From NCBI GenBank assembly GCA_000499405.2, contig HG738137.1, positions 8,507,609-8,571,608 of the forward strand: a DNA stretch of 64,000 nucleotides, given 5' to 3'. A program made the position numbers and the translations under genes. Shown here one piece after another: positions 14,116 through 26,295 of this stretch (position 1 is the stretch's first letter; each line of letters starts with the position of its first letter). The DNA is from Onchocerca volvulus. Taxonomy: Eukaryota; Nematoda; Chromadorea; Rhabditida; Onchocercidae. The notes beneath the pieces are model-generated. The model was not told the DNA's origin. It did not search any database and saw nothing but the letters and a program-made list of their open reading frames with translations.

Positions 14116-15839
14116 TCGAAAGGTTGTGTGGAAATAAATAATGAACATATACACTTTATTTATGCAGATAGATATGTTACAAATAGATTATGAATATGAA
14201 CGAAGGTGTATCTGCGTAGGTATGTACATAGGTGTTACATAGATGTATCTGTGTGGATGTATGGATGTGTTTAGGTATATATAAATCAGAGTTATCATAT
14301 TTTTACATTATCAATTTCAACTTTTTTTTTAGTTTTCTTATTTCATACCGTTTTTCTCACCTAAAATGATCCATCTTTTTATTTCTTATCAAAATAATCT
14401 TCCGGTTAATACTTCGAAATTCTTTCGGAGTAATTAAAAGATGGAAATGAAGAAGATAAAGCTTTTGATTATGAAAAAATAAGCTAGCAAGGTTAGATTA
14501 GAAAAATATAACAAAATATTGAAGGATCCTTTTTTTTCGTGTTTTTTTTTTTCGGATTTAATAGTAATTCATTTGGATTTAATTGAACAATTGGATTTCA
14601 TAGGACTTAGTCAAGAGCTATTGTTACAAAAGATATGATCCAAATTAAATAATTAAATCCAATTAAATTAAGTAAGTTCTTGTTTTCACATAATTTAAAT
14701 TTTACTTTTCTAGATTAAATGAACATTTCGGAAAGTTTGAGAGCAGCATATTATGTATTTAAAAATAGAATTTAAAAAATCGCTCCCATGCGTTATATCC
14801 TTTTTTTTATGCAATGATTACATGATAGCAAAATATACCGTTTTTTTTCGTTTTCTTTAGCTTAAATAATTAAATTCCTTCTTTATTTCTTAATTTAAGT
14901 TATTCATTGACTATTAATAAAAATTGTTTATTTAATTGTATAGAGCTTAATAAATAATATGCCATATTTATTGAAATATTATTTTATTACTCATCTTAAT
15001 TACTTTTTTATTTATAATAAAATATTAAAGTATATATTAGCATAAAAGAATTTAAAATATTAAATTTCAAATATATATATATATATATATTCATTATTCA
15101 ACAACATTCAATAATTTCTTTAACATTGCGATAATTACATCGCTTATTTCAATAATAATAATAATGATAATAATAATGATAATAAATAATAATAATATTA
15201 ATAAAGCATTCGATATAATTGTACTCGACCTGAACGAAATATAAATGACGTAACAACATCAAGTTATTTTAATATGAATTTTAAAATCAGAAGAAAAAAT
15301 AATTTAGAAAAAAAGTGAAAAAAGAAGAAAAATTTAAAGAATTTAAAAGGTAAAAGAAATAAAAGATTATATTAGAAATGGGAAAACTTTTTAAGAGTAA
15401 CATCAATCAATAAAAGTATAAGAAATATTGTAAAATGTTGAAGTGATGAGTGAAAAGAAAAGAGATTTGATAGAAACATTTGTCGTTTCGTTTAATTTGA
15501 ATGGGATGAAATACGAAAGTGGAATTTCATTTCGAAAATTCTGTTTCTCACGCAATACACAATAAAACAAATTTTCACGAGTTTTGAAGAGAAGAGATTA
15601 GCGAGATTGAAAATGAGATAAGATGAATTGGATAGCTGCTGCTGTTGCTGTTGCTACCGAATGAGGCCATATCGGAAATCGTTTAAAGGAAATGAAGAAA
15701 TCAATCAAAGAATATAAGTTCGTTGCTATTGAATCGATTTAAGAAAAAAAAAAAAAAAGAAAGGAAAGAGAGAAGAAAAAAACTAGATGGAAATCAAGCT
15801 TATCAGTTTGGAAATGAGAAGGGATCAATATAAGAGATA

Positions 15840-16300
15840 GGACAGTGATCATATGATAATTTTTTTTTGCCAAATTAAACTTTATCAAAGAATGAGATAA
15901 GAAAAACAATAATGTGGTAATTTTTTTTACTTAGGTTAAACTTTACTAAATAATATGATAATACTTTTACCTAAATTAAACTTTCTCGAAAAATAATGTG
16001 AAAGATAAAAAAGATGATAATATAATAATTTTTTCCTAATACAAATTGAACTTACCGAATAGTACGAAAAATAAAAGAGATTATATAATATGATAATTTT
16101 TTATCTAAGTTAAATTTCATTGAATAATATGATAATACATTTACCGAAGTTAAACTCACCGAATAATAGAAAATGAAGAATAAAAGAAATGATAATATGA
16201 TAATTTTTCTCTAATCTAAATTAAATTTTACCAAATAGTACGAAGGATTAGAGAAATAATATAATATCGTAATTTTTTCTTTGTGCAAATTAAATTTTAC
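15840..16300. repeat. Degenerate minisatellite, units about 45-65 bp
   Basis: At least seven imperfect copies of the pattern AATATGATAATTTTTT, then CTAA-TTAAACTTTACC, then GAATAATA run head to tail. The spacers contain AAAATAAAAGAGAT-like purine runs. The copies vary in length and sequence. Confidence 0.6.
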
Positions 16301-17393
16301 ACTTAAATGTAAAGAAATAAATGAATGAACCTCTGTCTGCGTGTAAAAAAAATACCAATTTTTGATGTGATAAATGTTTACGTGATACTTTCAACACACA
16401 TAATTTTTGTGGCATTTCATTTTTCCGGAAATGATAAATGCTATGGCGTAAATTTTTCGTAAGATTCACGAAAATGATCATGATAATGAAAAAGAAGAGG
16501 AAGGAATTTGAAAAATGAAGAAGAGGAATAATTTCCGGTTTCAAAGATGTATAGGTCCGTTCTTAATTTCTATTTTTGTAGAATTCATTAAATGATGAAA
16601 AATTAAATTTCGAAAATTCCTGATATTTTAAATGAGTTTTGAAAAATAGAGAAGTTAATTGCATTAAAAAGTAAAGAACATGTTCAAATTATTCGTGCTA
16701 TACGAAATGAGTAAAACTGAAATTTCGTTTAAATAAAAGAAAAAAAAGAGAAAGAAAGGGAGAAAGAGAAAAAGAGTCAGAGAAAAAAAGAGAAAGAAAT
16801 TTATTATCATTAAATTTGGATTAAAAAATAAGACACAATATTTCTTTACAGAATATAAGCAAGATGTGTAAGGAAATTAGTTGATGAATTTTAACTGATA
16901 AGAAATCTTAGCTCATGTTTTGATAATATTAAATTTTTGTCATTTATCTGAATATAATATTTGATTTACCCAAAAAATTTTAAGTGACATTAGTAATCTA
17001 TTATTTAAGTTAACAATTACAATCGTAAAATTTGAAATTTATAGAGAAAAATTTACTGCTATGTTAGAAATTTACAGTAATTAGAAATTTGCAGTAAGAT
17101 CAAGAACTTGAAATAAGTTAAAAATTTACGGCAATTTTAGAAATTTAAAACACTATTTAGAAATTTTGCAGCAATTGTAGTAATGTTACAAAATTGATTG
17201 ATAAAAATAGACTAATATTTTGAATAAATGGTATTTTTTTTCAATTTTTTGATATATTGATAATTGAATTTTAATATAAAATGTGAAATTTCTGATACAT
17301 GAATGAATATAAAGAATGTAAAAGAAAACAACAAACAATTCAATATCAATATACAAATAGATAATTAGAATAATGTTGGAAAATAAACTGGTG

Positions 17394-17433
17394 GTTATCA
17401 TCGCTTATCACATGGATGTTATCAAGTGATATG

Positions 17434-17495
<62 letters not shown>

Positions 17496-17810
17496 ATTAA
17501 ATAAATAAATATTGGATATATTGAAAAGCAAAGAATATTTAGAATTAAAGTAAACGATATTATTTGCTACGAGCTATCCGGAAGTTGGAAAGAGTGGAAA
17601 ATAAATTTGTTTATTACCGCTTATCACATGGATGTTATCAACTGGTATAGAATATAAATATGTATGAAAAAATTCCTTATCATCACTTGTCATATGAATG
17701 TTATCAGTTGATATGGAATATAAGCTAAAGAGTAATTAAATTAAAATAAACGATAATTATTTGGTTGCTAAAAGTTTATTCAAAAGTTAGAAAGGAAAAA
17801 AGGAAGGTTT
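17394..17810. repeat. Duplicated segment with three copies of a GGATGTTATCA core and an AT microsatellite
   Basis: CTTATCACATGGATGTTATC occurs near 17404 and 17621, and a diverged form (TTGTCATATGAATGTTATCA) near 17682. Each is followed by a GTGATATGAAT-like tail. A second shared block, TAAACGAT then ATTATTTG, is at about 17550 and 17747. The TA tract at 17437-17490 lies inside the first copy. The unit was probably about 200 bp. Confidence 0.6.
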
Positions 17811-18400
17811 GAAAAGATTCGCTCGTGTAAAGGATATCAAAATTTTGTTGGTATTTCCGGGGCCTAAACTTTGATGAAATTTAATCACCACTACTAGATA
17901 ACAGTGCGAAAGATACGTAGAACATAGAAATAGATAAAGTAGTAGAGATACAAGTGTATACGCACAAATAGACAACGATAGACAATCATAACATACATAT
18001 ATACAAATGTTTAAGCTATTATTACTACCTGCTACTTTTAATACAACCGGAAGTTGGAAATACTGCCATTTATTGTTGTGATCAATTTTCTGTGCATCTT
18101 ATTTGTCCTATTCAATTTCGATTGAAACCTACCTTAATTTGATCGGAAATTTTTAAATTAATTGGGAAAACGCGGGGGGTTTGATGGGATTAGGGATGGT
18201 GGAAGAAAGAAGTTGAATGTGACACATGAGAATTTGACAGGAAACGGGAATTTGAAAAACCGGAAGTGTTTGTTTTTTTTTTTCTCTCATTCGAAAAAAA
18301 AGAAATCAATATTGCAAAAATTGATGTTTGATGTTTTCATATTATCTGTTGACAATTTATCATTTAAAAAAATTTTGAAAGAATTGATCAAATAACAATA

Positions 18401-18635
18401 ATGTGTAATATTTTTTGCGTATTTCCTGCGTTTTTAACGTAAAAAAATATTAGATATTATTTCATTATCTGATCGATTTAAATAAATACGTAAACATGCG
18501 TTTATTACATAAATTAGCCCTTTGTAATATTTTTCACGTAATTTATACGTGAAAAATATTAGTTACTACACATTGTTTGATTAATTTAAATTAATATGTA
18601 AATATGTATTTATTACATAAAGTTAGCCTCATCAA
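18401..18635. repeat. Two tandem copies of a ~115-bp unit with a hairpin core
   Basis: GTAATATTTTT at about 18404 and 18524 starts two diverged copies that end in TTTATTACATAAA-TTAGCC. The second copy contains a perfect inverted repeat: 16-bp arms 18525-18540 (TAATATTTTTCACGTA) and 18546-18561, with a 5-nt loop. The first copy carries a weaker version with TTTTTAACGTAAAAA. A third related piece lies near 18755-18790. Confidence 0.65.
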
Positions 18636-19337
18636 TCGTATTTTTTGCAAAACTTTTATTACCTATTTCGGGTAGCAATTATTTGGGAATTGATAAAAAC
18701 TACAATATTAATTAAAATTTACAAATTAAATTTAAACTGATCAAAACAACATAATTTCTAATATTTTCCACGTTGGATTACACGTAAACAATTACTTATA
18801 TAGTCCAATGTATTTGATGATAAAAAGAGACCAATTACGTGAAATTACGTGAATAAATGGCTTAAACATATGTTTATGACAAATTAAAAATTATGTTTAC
18901 TAACTTAATTTAACAATTGTTGATAATATTTTCAATCATTTATCAAATTAGATTGATTTAATTTATATGCAGAAACAACAAAAATTACAATTTGCATGCA
19001 AAAAATAGCATGCAAAGAGATAAAGGTGAAAATGAAAGTGAGAAAAAAAGAAAAGAAGAAGGATGGGGTGAAAAAATGGAAAAATTGATGGAAAAAGAAA
19101 AAGATGAAAAATTGTAACGATAATGCACAACAGCATGCAAACATATTTCATTTAATTAAATTAATAATTAAGATATGAATTTTTTTGAATGCCTTTTTTA
19201 AAATTTATTTCTTTTATTTCTAATCTTTTTCTTTTTTTCTTTCATCTATTTAAGGAACATTCCTGTCCCAGCTTAAGAGTAATAAATTTATGAGAAAACA
19301 AAGAGAAATTTGGTAGAAGACATTTAGTTTCATTTCT

Positions 19338-19457
19338 TGCTCTAACGATCGTACGTGATCGTACGCTAGAATAGAAGCTTTCCTGTTCTAACAATCGTAC
19401 GTGGTCGTACGCCCGATGGAAGCTTCCTGCTCTAGCGATTTGCTTGCGATAGCGCTT
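19338..19457. repeat. GC-richer tandem repeat with CGTACG palindromes
   Basis: The units are 19338-19383, 19384-19427 and a partial third at 19428-19457. Each begins TGCTCTAACGAT or TGTTCTAACAAT. The first two contain ATCGTACGTG-TCGTACG and end GAAGCTTTCC or GAAGCTTCC. The composition is clearly less AT-rich than its surroundings. Confidence 0.7.
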
Positions 19458-19950
19458 ATTTTCCATTTTATCGTGATATTTTTAACGAAAAATTATCAAT
19501 CGACGTGAATCATTGGAAAGTTTTATCAACCTGAAAGTATTTTGCTATCATTCCTTATCATTCCGGCTTATTCTTGCTAATAATTTTCAGATAGTTTTAT
19601 TTCGTCAATTTTGATATTCATGAAAACTAGTTAGAGACTAGAATGTGTATCTATTGTTGTCAGATATAATCCTGCAAAAACTTTTCAATTTTTTCATTTA
19701 AAAATTTTTTTTTTTCAATTTATTAAGAAAAAAAAGCTTATCCATTAAAAAAAAAGCAAAAATTATCATTTCATTCAAATGATTCATTAATTCTTTCAAT
19801 AATTAATTTCTGTCAATACCTTATTTTATTCATTAATATTCTTTTTGAGAGGATTATGTTACAATATTTCAATTTTTTCCTTCCTTTTTTTTTTGCTCAT
19901 CTTCTTTCTATCCTTTTAAATTTTTTCACTTTAATAAATTAAAAAATGAA

Positions 19951-19993
19951 AAAAAAAATCAAATCATCTCTTAAAGATGATTTGATTTTTTTT
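19951..19993. repeat. Perfect 19-bp inverted repeat with a 5-nt loop
   Basis: Arms 19951-19969 (AAAAAAAATCAAATCATCT) and 19975-19993 are exact reverse complements around CTTAA. There is no coding context. It could be a transcribed hairpin, a terminator-like fold or chance enhanced by the A/T runs. Confidence 0.7.
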
Positions 19994-20214
19994 CAGTTCT
20001 AGTTTGTTCCTTTCTTTTATTTTCATTTTTTTTTTTAAAAATGATTTTTTTTTTCAAATGAAGTGTTTTTGTAATAAATGAGAAAAATTGTGAAATTTTA
20101 GGGATAAAAGTGAAAATTCCAAATGAAAAACAAAAAATTTTCGATAGCTATAATTCAAAATGAGACTTTCTATTTTTTTTATAAAAATGTTCCAAGTTTA
20201 TTTTTCCAAAACAA

Positions 20215-20247
<33 letters not shown>

Positions 20248-20902
20248 ACAAAAGAAAGCAATAATAAGAGAGAAACTAATTTTCGGAAAATATATTTACC
20301 ATATGTTAATTAGTATACATTTCATGCATTTTTTTATTTTATTTTTTTAAAATCAATCCATTCTTTTAAATTTTAAAATTAATCTTCAGTTTCTTCATCT
20401 CAGAGCTTTTCATAACTTTATCTTCATTTCGACACTGAGTTAACAGTACTGGATAATATGAGAAGTTTGGAAATAAGAGGGAGATTTTTAACAAAAACTG
20501 TTTAGAAAAAAAATTTTTTTTTTCAGTATTTTTTAACTTCTTATAAAATTTAAAAATATTATGAAAAGAAAGCTTGCCAAAATGCTTTTCAATAATGTTT
20601 GATATTACATACATATTTCAATTTAAATTGTTAATTGAAAATATTTTAAGCTTAATGATCTAAGTTTAATTATTTCACAGTCGTTCAAAATCTCTTGGAA
20701 AATTTTTATTAAATTCTCTATAATGTTTTTATTTTAAAATATTTGCTAAATGATGAACAAATACAACCTTCGCAACTTATTTATTTGCATTCCGAAAGCT
20801 TAGTAAAATTTTGTGATAAAATTTACTTCAAAGTATTCATTTAAAATGAAATGAAGTAGATATGTTAATAAATGCTAGGATGATCAATGATGTAACGATA
20901 AT

Positions 20903-20948
20903 CATGATGATGATGATGATGATGATGATAATAACGATAATGATGATA
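20903..20948. repeat. GAT trinucleotide microsatellite
   Basis: Seven consecutive ATGATG-phase triplets are followed by imperfect ATAATGAT units. The run gives a false poly-Met reading frame. Confidence 0.8.
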
Positions 20949-22699
20949 GTTGATAATTTTAAAGTTTGTTATCAGTTTTTCCAAACTTATCTCTCTAGAA
21001 ATTTAGTTGATTTTCCATTATTCATCCATATTATTAAGTTTTTTTTATTTTACTCTTTCATAGTTCGTTTTTTGCAAAATTCAATGTTGCTTTTGTTGTC
21101 TTCAGAAATTTTTATTGAAATTCTCAACAAAAAAAAGAAATTTTCAGCAAAAAAAATTTCATCTTTGTTTCATTTTTGTTGTTTTTTTTTCCATTGTTTT
21201 TAATTTTCCAAATTTATTCAAATACATGATTGTTTTCGAATTTCAAAATTAGACTAATAACATTGATTGTTTACTCAATTAATGAAAATATTAAATTTGT
21301 ATTGCGATAATTTGCACAAAAGGTATCAATATAAAAGAAATGAAAAACATAATGTTAATTATTGCAATTCAACTTGCTCATTCAATTCACGAATAAAATT
21401 AATTATTTTATTGATGAAAAGTATTCGTAATATTAGAATTTGATTCATTTAAAGAATTTTGCGTGCTGATTATTAATTCCATTTGTATGTCATTATTTCT
21501 GCTGTAAATGCGCAAAACATTTAGACGGATAATTTTATTTTAAAAATCATTAAAATTCCCGCGTATTTGAAGTTATTAAAAAAAAAAATTATATTTTATC
21601 GAATAATTAAAGCAAAAATTACATTTTATTTGCATTTACACACATTTATTCAGCTAAAATATCACTAAAAAAAAGTTTCGAATATTCTGGGAGGAAAAAG
21701 ATGATCAATACGATTTTTGATATCTAAATTTTTACGTGTGTGTAAATCGGTACTAAAATCTTACGTATTTAATGCCTTTACGTGATTCATCATTTTTGGG
21801 AATTATTTAGCATAAGTCTTCTCATTCTATCGAGAAGGGTTAATTAACTGATGTATTATTTCGACCGTTAATTATACATGAGAATGATCTTGACTTATCA
21901 TGCTTGAAAGAATGAAGAAATTACGATTCATACATTCGCAAAGTTTTTTTTTTTTTTTAGATAACTATGGTCGCAAAATACGAATAAAATGATTAAGTTG
22001 TCGCAAATATTTATTATTGAATAATATGAATATATTTATTACTGCCATTTTAAGCACAAATGTAATAAATCAGTTATTTTTTACGATATTCTCGTCACTT
22101 ATAAAGAAAATTAGGTTTATCAAAAAATGATTAGCCAAACTATCAAATTTGTATATTCGACCATTTCTATTGAAAGTATTTTTTGAATTTTTTGAAAATT
22201 TTTAAAATCAAAAAATTTTAAACTTATTACTTAGAGTATTTCACAAGTGTAATAAATCCAATTGTCATTGCAATTATTATAAGACGCAAAATGTAATGAA
22301 ATCAAATACGACGTCAATTATTATTATAAAAATTTGTTGTTAGAAATGTTTTTTGCAATAGTTGTAATATAATTATCAAAACAAATTTAGAAACTTTGCA
22401 GAACAAATTTAATTCTAAAAAATTTTGTTAAATAAAATTGTTTTAATATATTTATGTAAAATTTTCATGCAAATTTAATTTAAAAAAAAAAAAAAATTAG
22501 AAAAAAAAATTATTTTGATGTATTATTATGTAAAATATAATTTGAGATTATAAATAAAACATTGATAATATCGAATAAATTGCTATATTTCGATAAATTA
22601 ATGAATGAATGAGATGAAAATTAAATGAATTTTTTATGGCAAATAATTGTTTGTTTAAAGTTTATAAAATATCTAAATAAAGTAAGTTAAGATTAATTA

Positions 22700-22762
22700 T
22701 TCATTCCTTCATTTCAATCATTCATTCCTTCAATTCATTCATTCATTCATTCATTCAATTCA
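22700..22762. repeat. ATTC microsatellite
   Basis: Imperfect TTCATTCCTTC units lead into six ATTC units at about 22735-22758. Confidence 0.8.
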
Positions 22763-23194
22763 TCTAGCAAAAGGAAAGTCTTCCCTCTGTCTAATATCCT
22801 CAATCCCTTTTCAATTTACACAGCCAAACTCTCGAAAGCTATAAGTGCTATCTTCCTCCTTTTCGTTGCTTACTTCAAAATCAATCGATTCATCCTTCAT
22901 TTTAAACATATTCTATCCAAAAAATTTTATTCATTCCTCCTCAATTTCTATTTCTTTTTTCCCTTCCATTGAAACATTAAAATTTTATACACATATATCT
23001 CCATTCATCTATCTATATCAACATAGACATACATAATTCTTCCAATATATTTCATTTCCTCCTTCTCTCCCTTTTTTTCGTCTAATCATCATTATCTTCT
23101 TTTCCTTCTCCTCCTCTTTCTCACTCTTTTTTTTTCATGCATAATTTTAAATCCATTTCAAAAGTAACATTTTATTTTTATCCATTTGCACGTA

Positions 23195-23420
23195 TGCATA
23201 TGTTTGTGTGTGTATGTGTATGTGTGTATGTATGTATGTGTGTATATTTTGGATTAAAGCATATGCGGCATATAGCCAGATGTCGCAAGAACGACGCATT
23301 CAAATTTCCGCTAATATTTCAAACTTGTAGACGGAATATTCATTACATATGTATGTCTGTGTCTGTGTGTATGTCTGTACATGTGTGTATGCCTATGCAT
23401 GTGTGTGTGTCTGAGTATAT
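23195..23420. repeat. TG/TATG microsatellites in two blocks
   Basis: GTGTGTATGTGTATG-type units run at about 23203-23248 and again at 23350-23418. About 100 bp of less simple sequence, richer in G and C, separates them. Confidence 0.75.
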
Positions 23421-23504
23421 TTGCTAAACTTATAGCATAAAATGCCGATTAGTTTTGCTATTTTGAAGAATAGTGAGAAATAGCAAAAAGACTACCTTAT
23501 CGAA

Positions 23505-23650
23505 TTATATTTATCTATCTATCAATCTATCAATCGATCTTTCTATCTGTCTATTTATCAATCTATCAATCGATCTATCTATCAATCTATCTATCAATCA
23601 GTCTGTCTTCCTATCTATCAGTCTATCTATCTATCTGTCCCTCTATTCAA
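23505..23650. repeat. CTAT/CAAT tetranucleotide microsatellite
   Basis: About 140 bp of CTAT, CAAT and TCGAT permutations. The array is long but interrupted. Confidence 0.8.
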
Positions 23651-23699
23651 GTCTATTTCTCAGGGTTCCCGTTTTCTAGCTAACAAACATTACTCGATC

Positions 23700-23880
23700 A
23701 TCATTACCATCCCTTTAACTTCATCATCGCATCACTATCACTAAGCCAGTTCATCCGCCAGCACCACTTCATCACTATCATCATTATCATTACCATTATC
23801 ATTATTATCAGCACCATCATCATCATCACCACTAATCACTATCATCATTCTAGCTAATTTTTTATCATCATTAAAACTCA
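23700..23880. repeat. ATC-rich trinucleotide repeat
   Basis: Repeated ATCATT, ATCACC and CATCATCATC units lie about 500 bp upstream of the crtc-1 start codon. Confidence 0.75.
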
Positions 23881-24381
23881 AATGGTTATCTTCCTCGTTG
23901 TGAATTGTTGATTATTTTCGGAAAACTTATTTACTACATTTCTATTGCTTCGTCTCATTCTAACATTCTAAATTACACGTACGTACGTGAATTGTTTTGC
24001 TTCTTTTTTCTCACGTAATAATCCTTACGTTGGTAAAAATTATTATTACAAACTGTTTGAAATAAAGTGGCAAAAAGGGAAAAAATTCGAATCAAATTAA
24101 TGTTACGATATGTTGTAATATGAATAATATCCCTCTTTTTTTTTTGGGTATAGTATTTTAAAATTATTATTTCTATTACTATTGATACAGTATTTTAGTT
24201 CAACAACAGTTCGGCACTGCTGCTATTACTGTATTTCTATTATTTCTACTATTATTTATTACTGTTATTAATACTAATATTATCACTATTATTAGTTGTA
24301 GTACTGTTGATAGTTTTATAACCAATCAATAATTCCTATTCTTTATTATTATTTGTGCTAAAAAAAGAAAATAATTCAATA

Positions 24382-26295
24382 ATGGCCCAGGGAACGCCAC
24401 GTAAATTTGCGGAAAAAATTGCAATAATGGAAAGGAAGCAAAATGAAGATCAAGAAGTATTTACCTCTGTTATGCGTGATGTACGTGCAATTACGAGTAA
24501 TTGTACCGCTGCAGCACCGGTTTGTACCGCTGCACCACCGGTTTGTTCCAGTCCTCAGGCTCTTGCACCACCGATACACTGGAATCGTTCCGGTGGTTCA
24601 TTGCCAAATGTACATGAAATGGTTCAACAACAATCGGATGTTAATAATTGGCCATATTGGACCGGATCACCTCATATGAGTCCAACACATCATGGACGTG
24701 GTCGTACACCTGGTACCACACATTATCATCCATATAAATCATCGAAACAACATGAACGTTGTTCACCGCTTGATCAATTCGATTATCAGCATATAAATTG
24801 TCCATCCAATAATCATCTTCTACCACCGGATACATTATGGTCAAAGTTAGTACTTTATAAATTTTCATTTATTTGCGAAGTAAAAATATTTCATTTCATT
24901 TCTAAGGCTAATAAAGTTTCTCATTTTCATATTTTTATCGGGAACAAAAATTTATTAGGCTTGCAAGATTTCATCTGTCATTTCTCTTATTCCATAATTG
25001 CATAGATTATTAAATCATTTTACAGCGATTTTCTTTTTTTTTTTTTTGTAAGCAAGAAATAGTTCAATTTATAAAAAGCATTAAAATGATGCATAATGTG
25101 AATTTTCATCTGCTTCTGTATTTTTATCGATTGGAAAACATAGTTCAAATTTAATTAATTATATTGAATCATACTCATTTGTGATATGAATATGTTTCTT
25201 CAAGAATAACTTTCAAAGAAACAATAAGATGTATTGGCTTATCCTCTTGCCGTTGATTAATTGTTAACTGATAAGTTATTGGAATATTTTGCTTTGAATG
25301 ATAAGAGCAAATCTTATAGATAAAAATTTTTTTACTGCTAATATTATGGTTAAAAATAAAAAAAGAAAAATTAATTAACTCCTCAATTCTTAGATTTTTA
25401 AGTGGAAGACTAAATTTAACTAACAAAGGTGGCAATCAAGTATCAAAGTATGAAAATTTTAAATATCAAAAATATCACGTGTCAAACAAATATCAAATTG
25501 TCAAAATTTAAAGTATCTAAATACTCGATCAGGTGATATATTGGATTGTGTCTTTAATGTTATTGGATTATTTTTAGAATTCAAAGCATATTAGAAATCT
25601 TTGCATTTCTTTTATTATTAAATATTTTATTCTTTTTTTTTCCTTAATATTTTGCTCAACAATTTATAGATAAAAATATCTTTTGCAGAGCTCATAGTGA
25701 TCCGACAATATTCGTGAATTTATATCAGCAACAAGAACGCCTTGAAAATTTCAATATTCAAGATTTGACAATATTATCATCACCATCATCAAATCAAGTA
25801 TCACCATTAGAACAATCATTATCATCATCATCATCATTTCATCTTGCAACTGATTCTTTCAATGGTAATAGACAACCAAAAATAATGCATGATTGTAAAA
25901 GTATCGCGGTCGGTTCATTACCAGATATACCAACACCAATTGCTGCAGTACAGTCATGTCCTTATAATTATCATCAAACAGTTACACAACGACATAGTAC
26001 AGGTTTATGTCAAACTTTAGCTACACCACCATCATCATCTGAATCACAATCAGCGCCAACAAGTCCAGCACAAAGTGTTGAATTACCAGTACCAGCATCA
26101 TGGCCACAACAACGTAATTATTCAAATAGTCCCGAACCACGGGAAATTCCAAATATCGTCTTGACGGGTACCGATGGAGAACTTGATTGCTTTCAGGATT
26201 TGCAGGATTTGCACTTAGATGCTAACGAATTACAACAATTATTAAGTAGCGGTGGACAAGTTGAGCCGACAAATGAAACGCAACTTCATGAATAA
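24382..26295 (+). CDS. crtc-1: CREB-regulated transcription coactivator (CRTC/TORC)
   Basis: Two exons, 24382-24845 and 25689-26295, join in frame within a Lys codon to give about 356 residues. The N-terminus (PRKFAEKIAIMERKQ, then VFTSVMRDV) is the CRTC CREB-binding helix. The middle is Ser/Pro/His/Gln-rich. KAHSDPTIF, straddling the exon junction with Ser about 158, matches the conserved AMPK/SIK-phosphorylated 14-3-3 site. GSLPDIPTP follows. Near the C-terminus PREIPNIVLTG is the conserved CRTC block, followed by an acidic/Leu-rich tail (FQDLQDLHLDANELQQLL) suited to transactivation. CRTCs shuttle to the nucleus when dephosphorylated by calcineurin and boost CREB targets in energy and stress control. 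The protein is shorter than vertebrate CRTCs. The ATG at 24382 is chosen because the CRTC helix starts there; an in-frame ATG at 24355 would add nine residues. Confidence 0.88.

Larger units (their letters stand above)
10300..24381. other. 14-kb gene-poor intergenic region between divergent gap-3 and crtc-1
   Basis: No convincing exon is seen apart from one speculative first exon for gap-3 near 15670. Open frames here are short and low-complexity. The region must contain the promoters of both flanking genes. It is crowded with degenerate tandem repeats, microsatellites and hairpins, and has one Helitron-end fragment, each listed separately. Confidence 0.6.

Noticed and set aside
23137..23679. 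Frames over the TG and CTAT repeats
   Set aside because: Microsatellite translations (Cys/Val and Ser/Ile/Leu runs).
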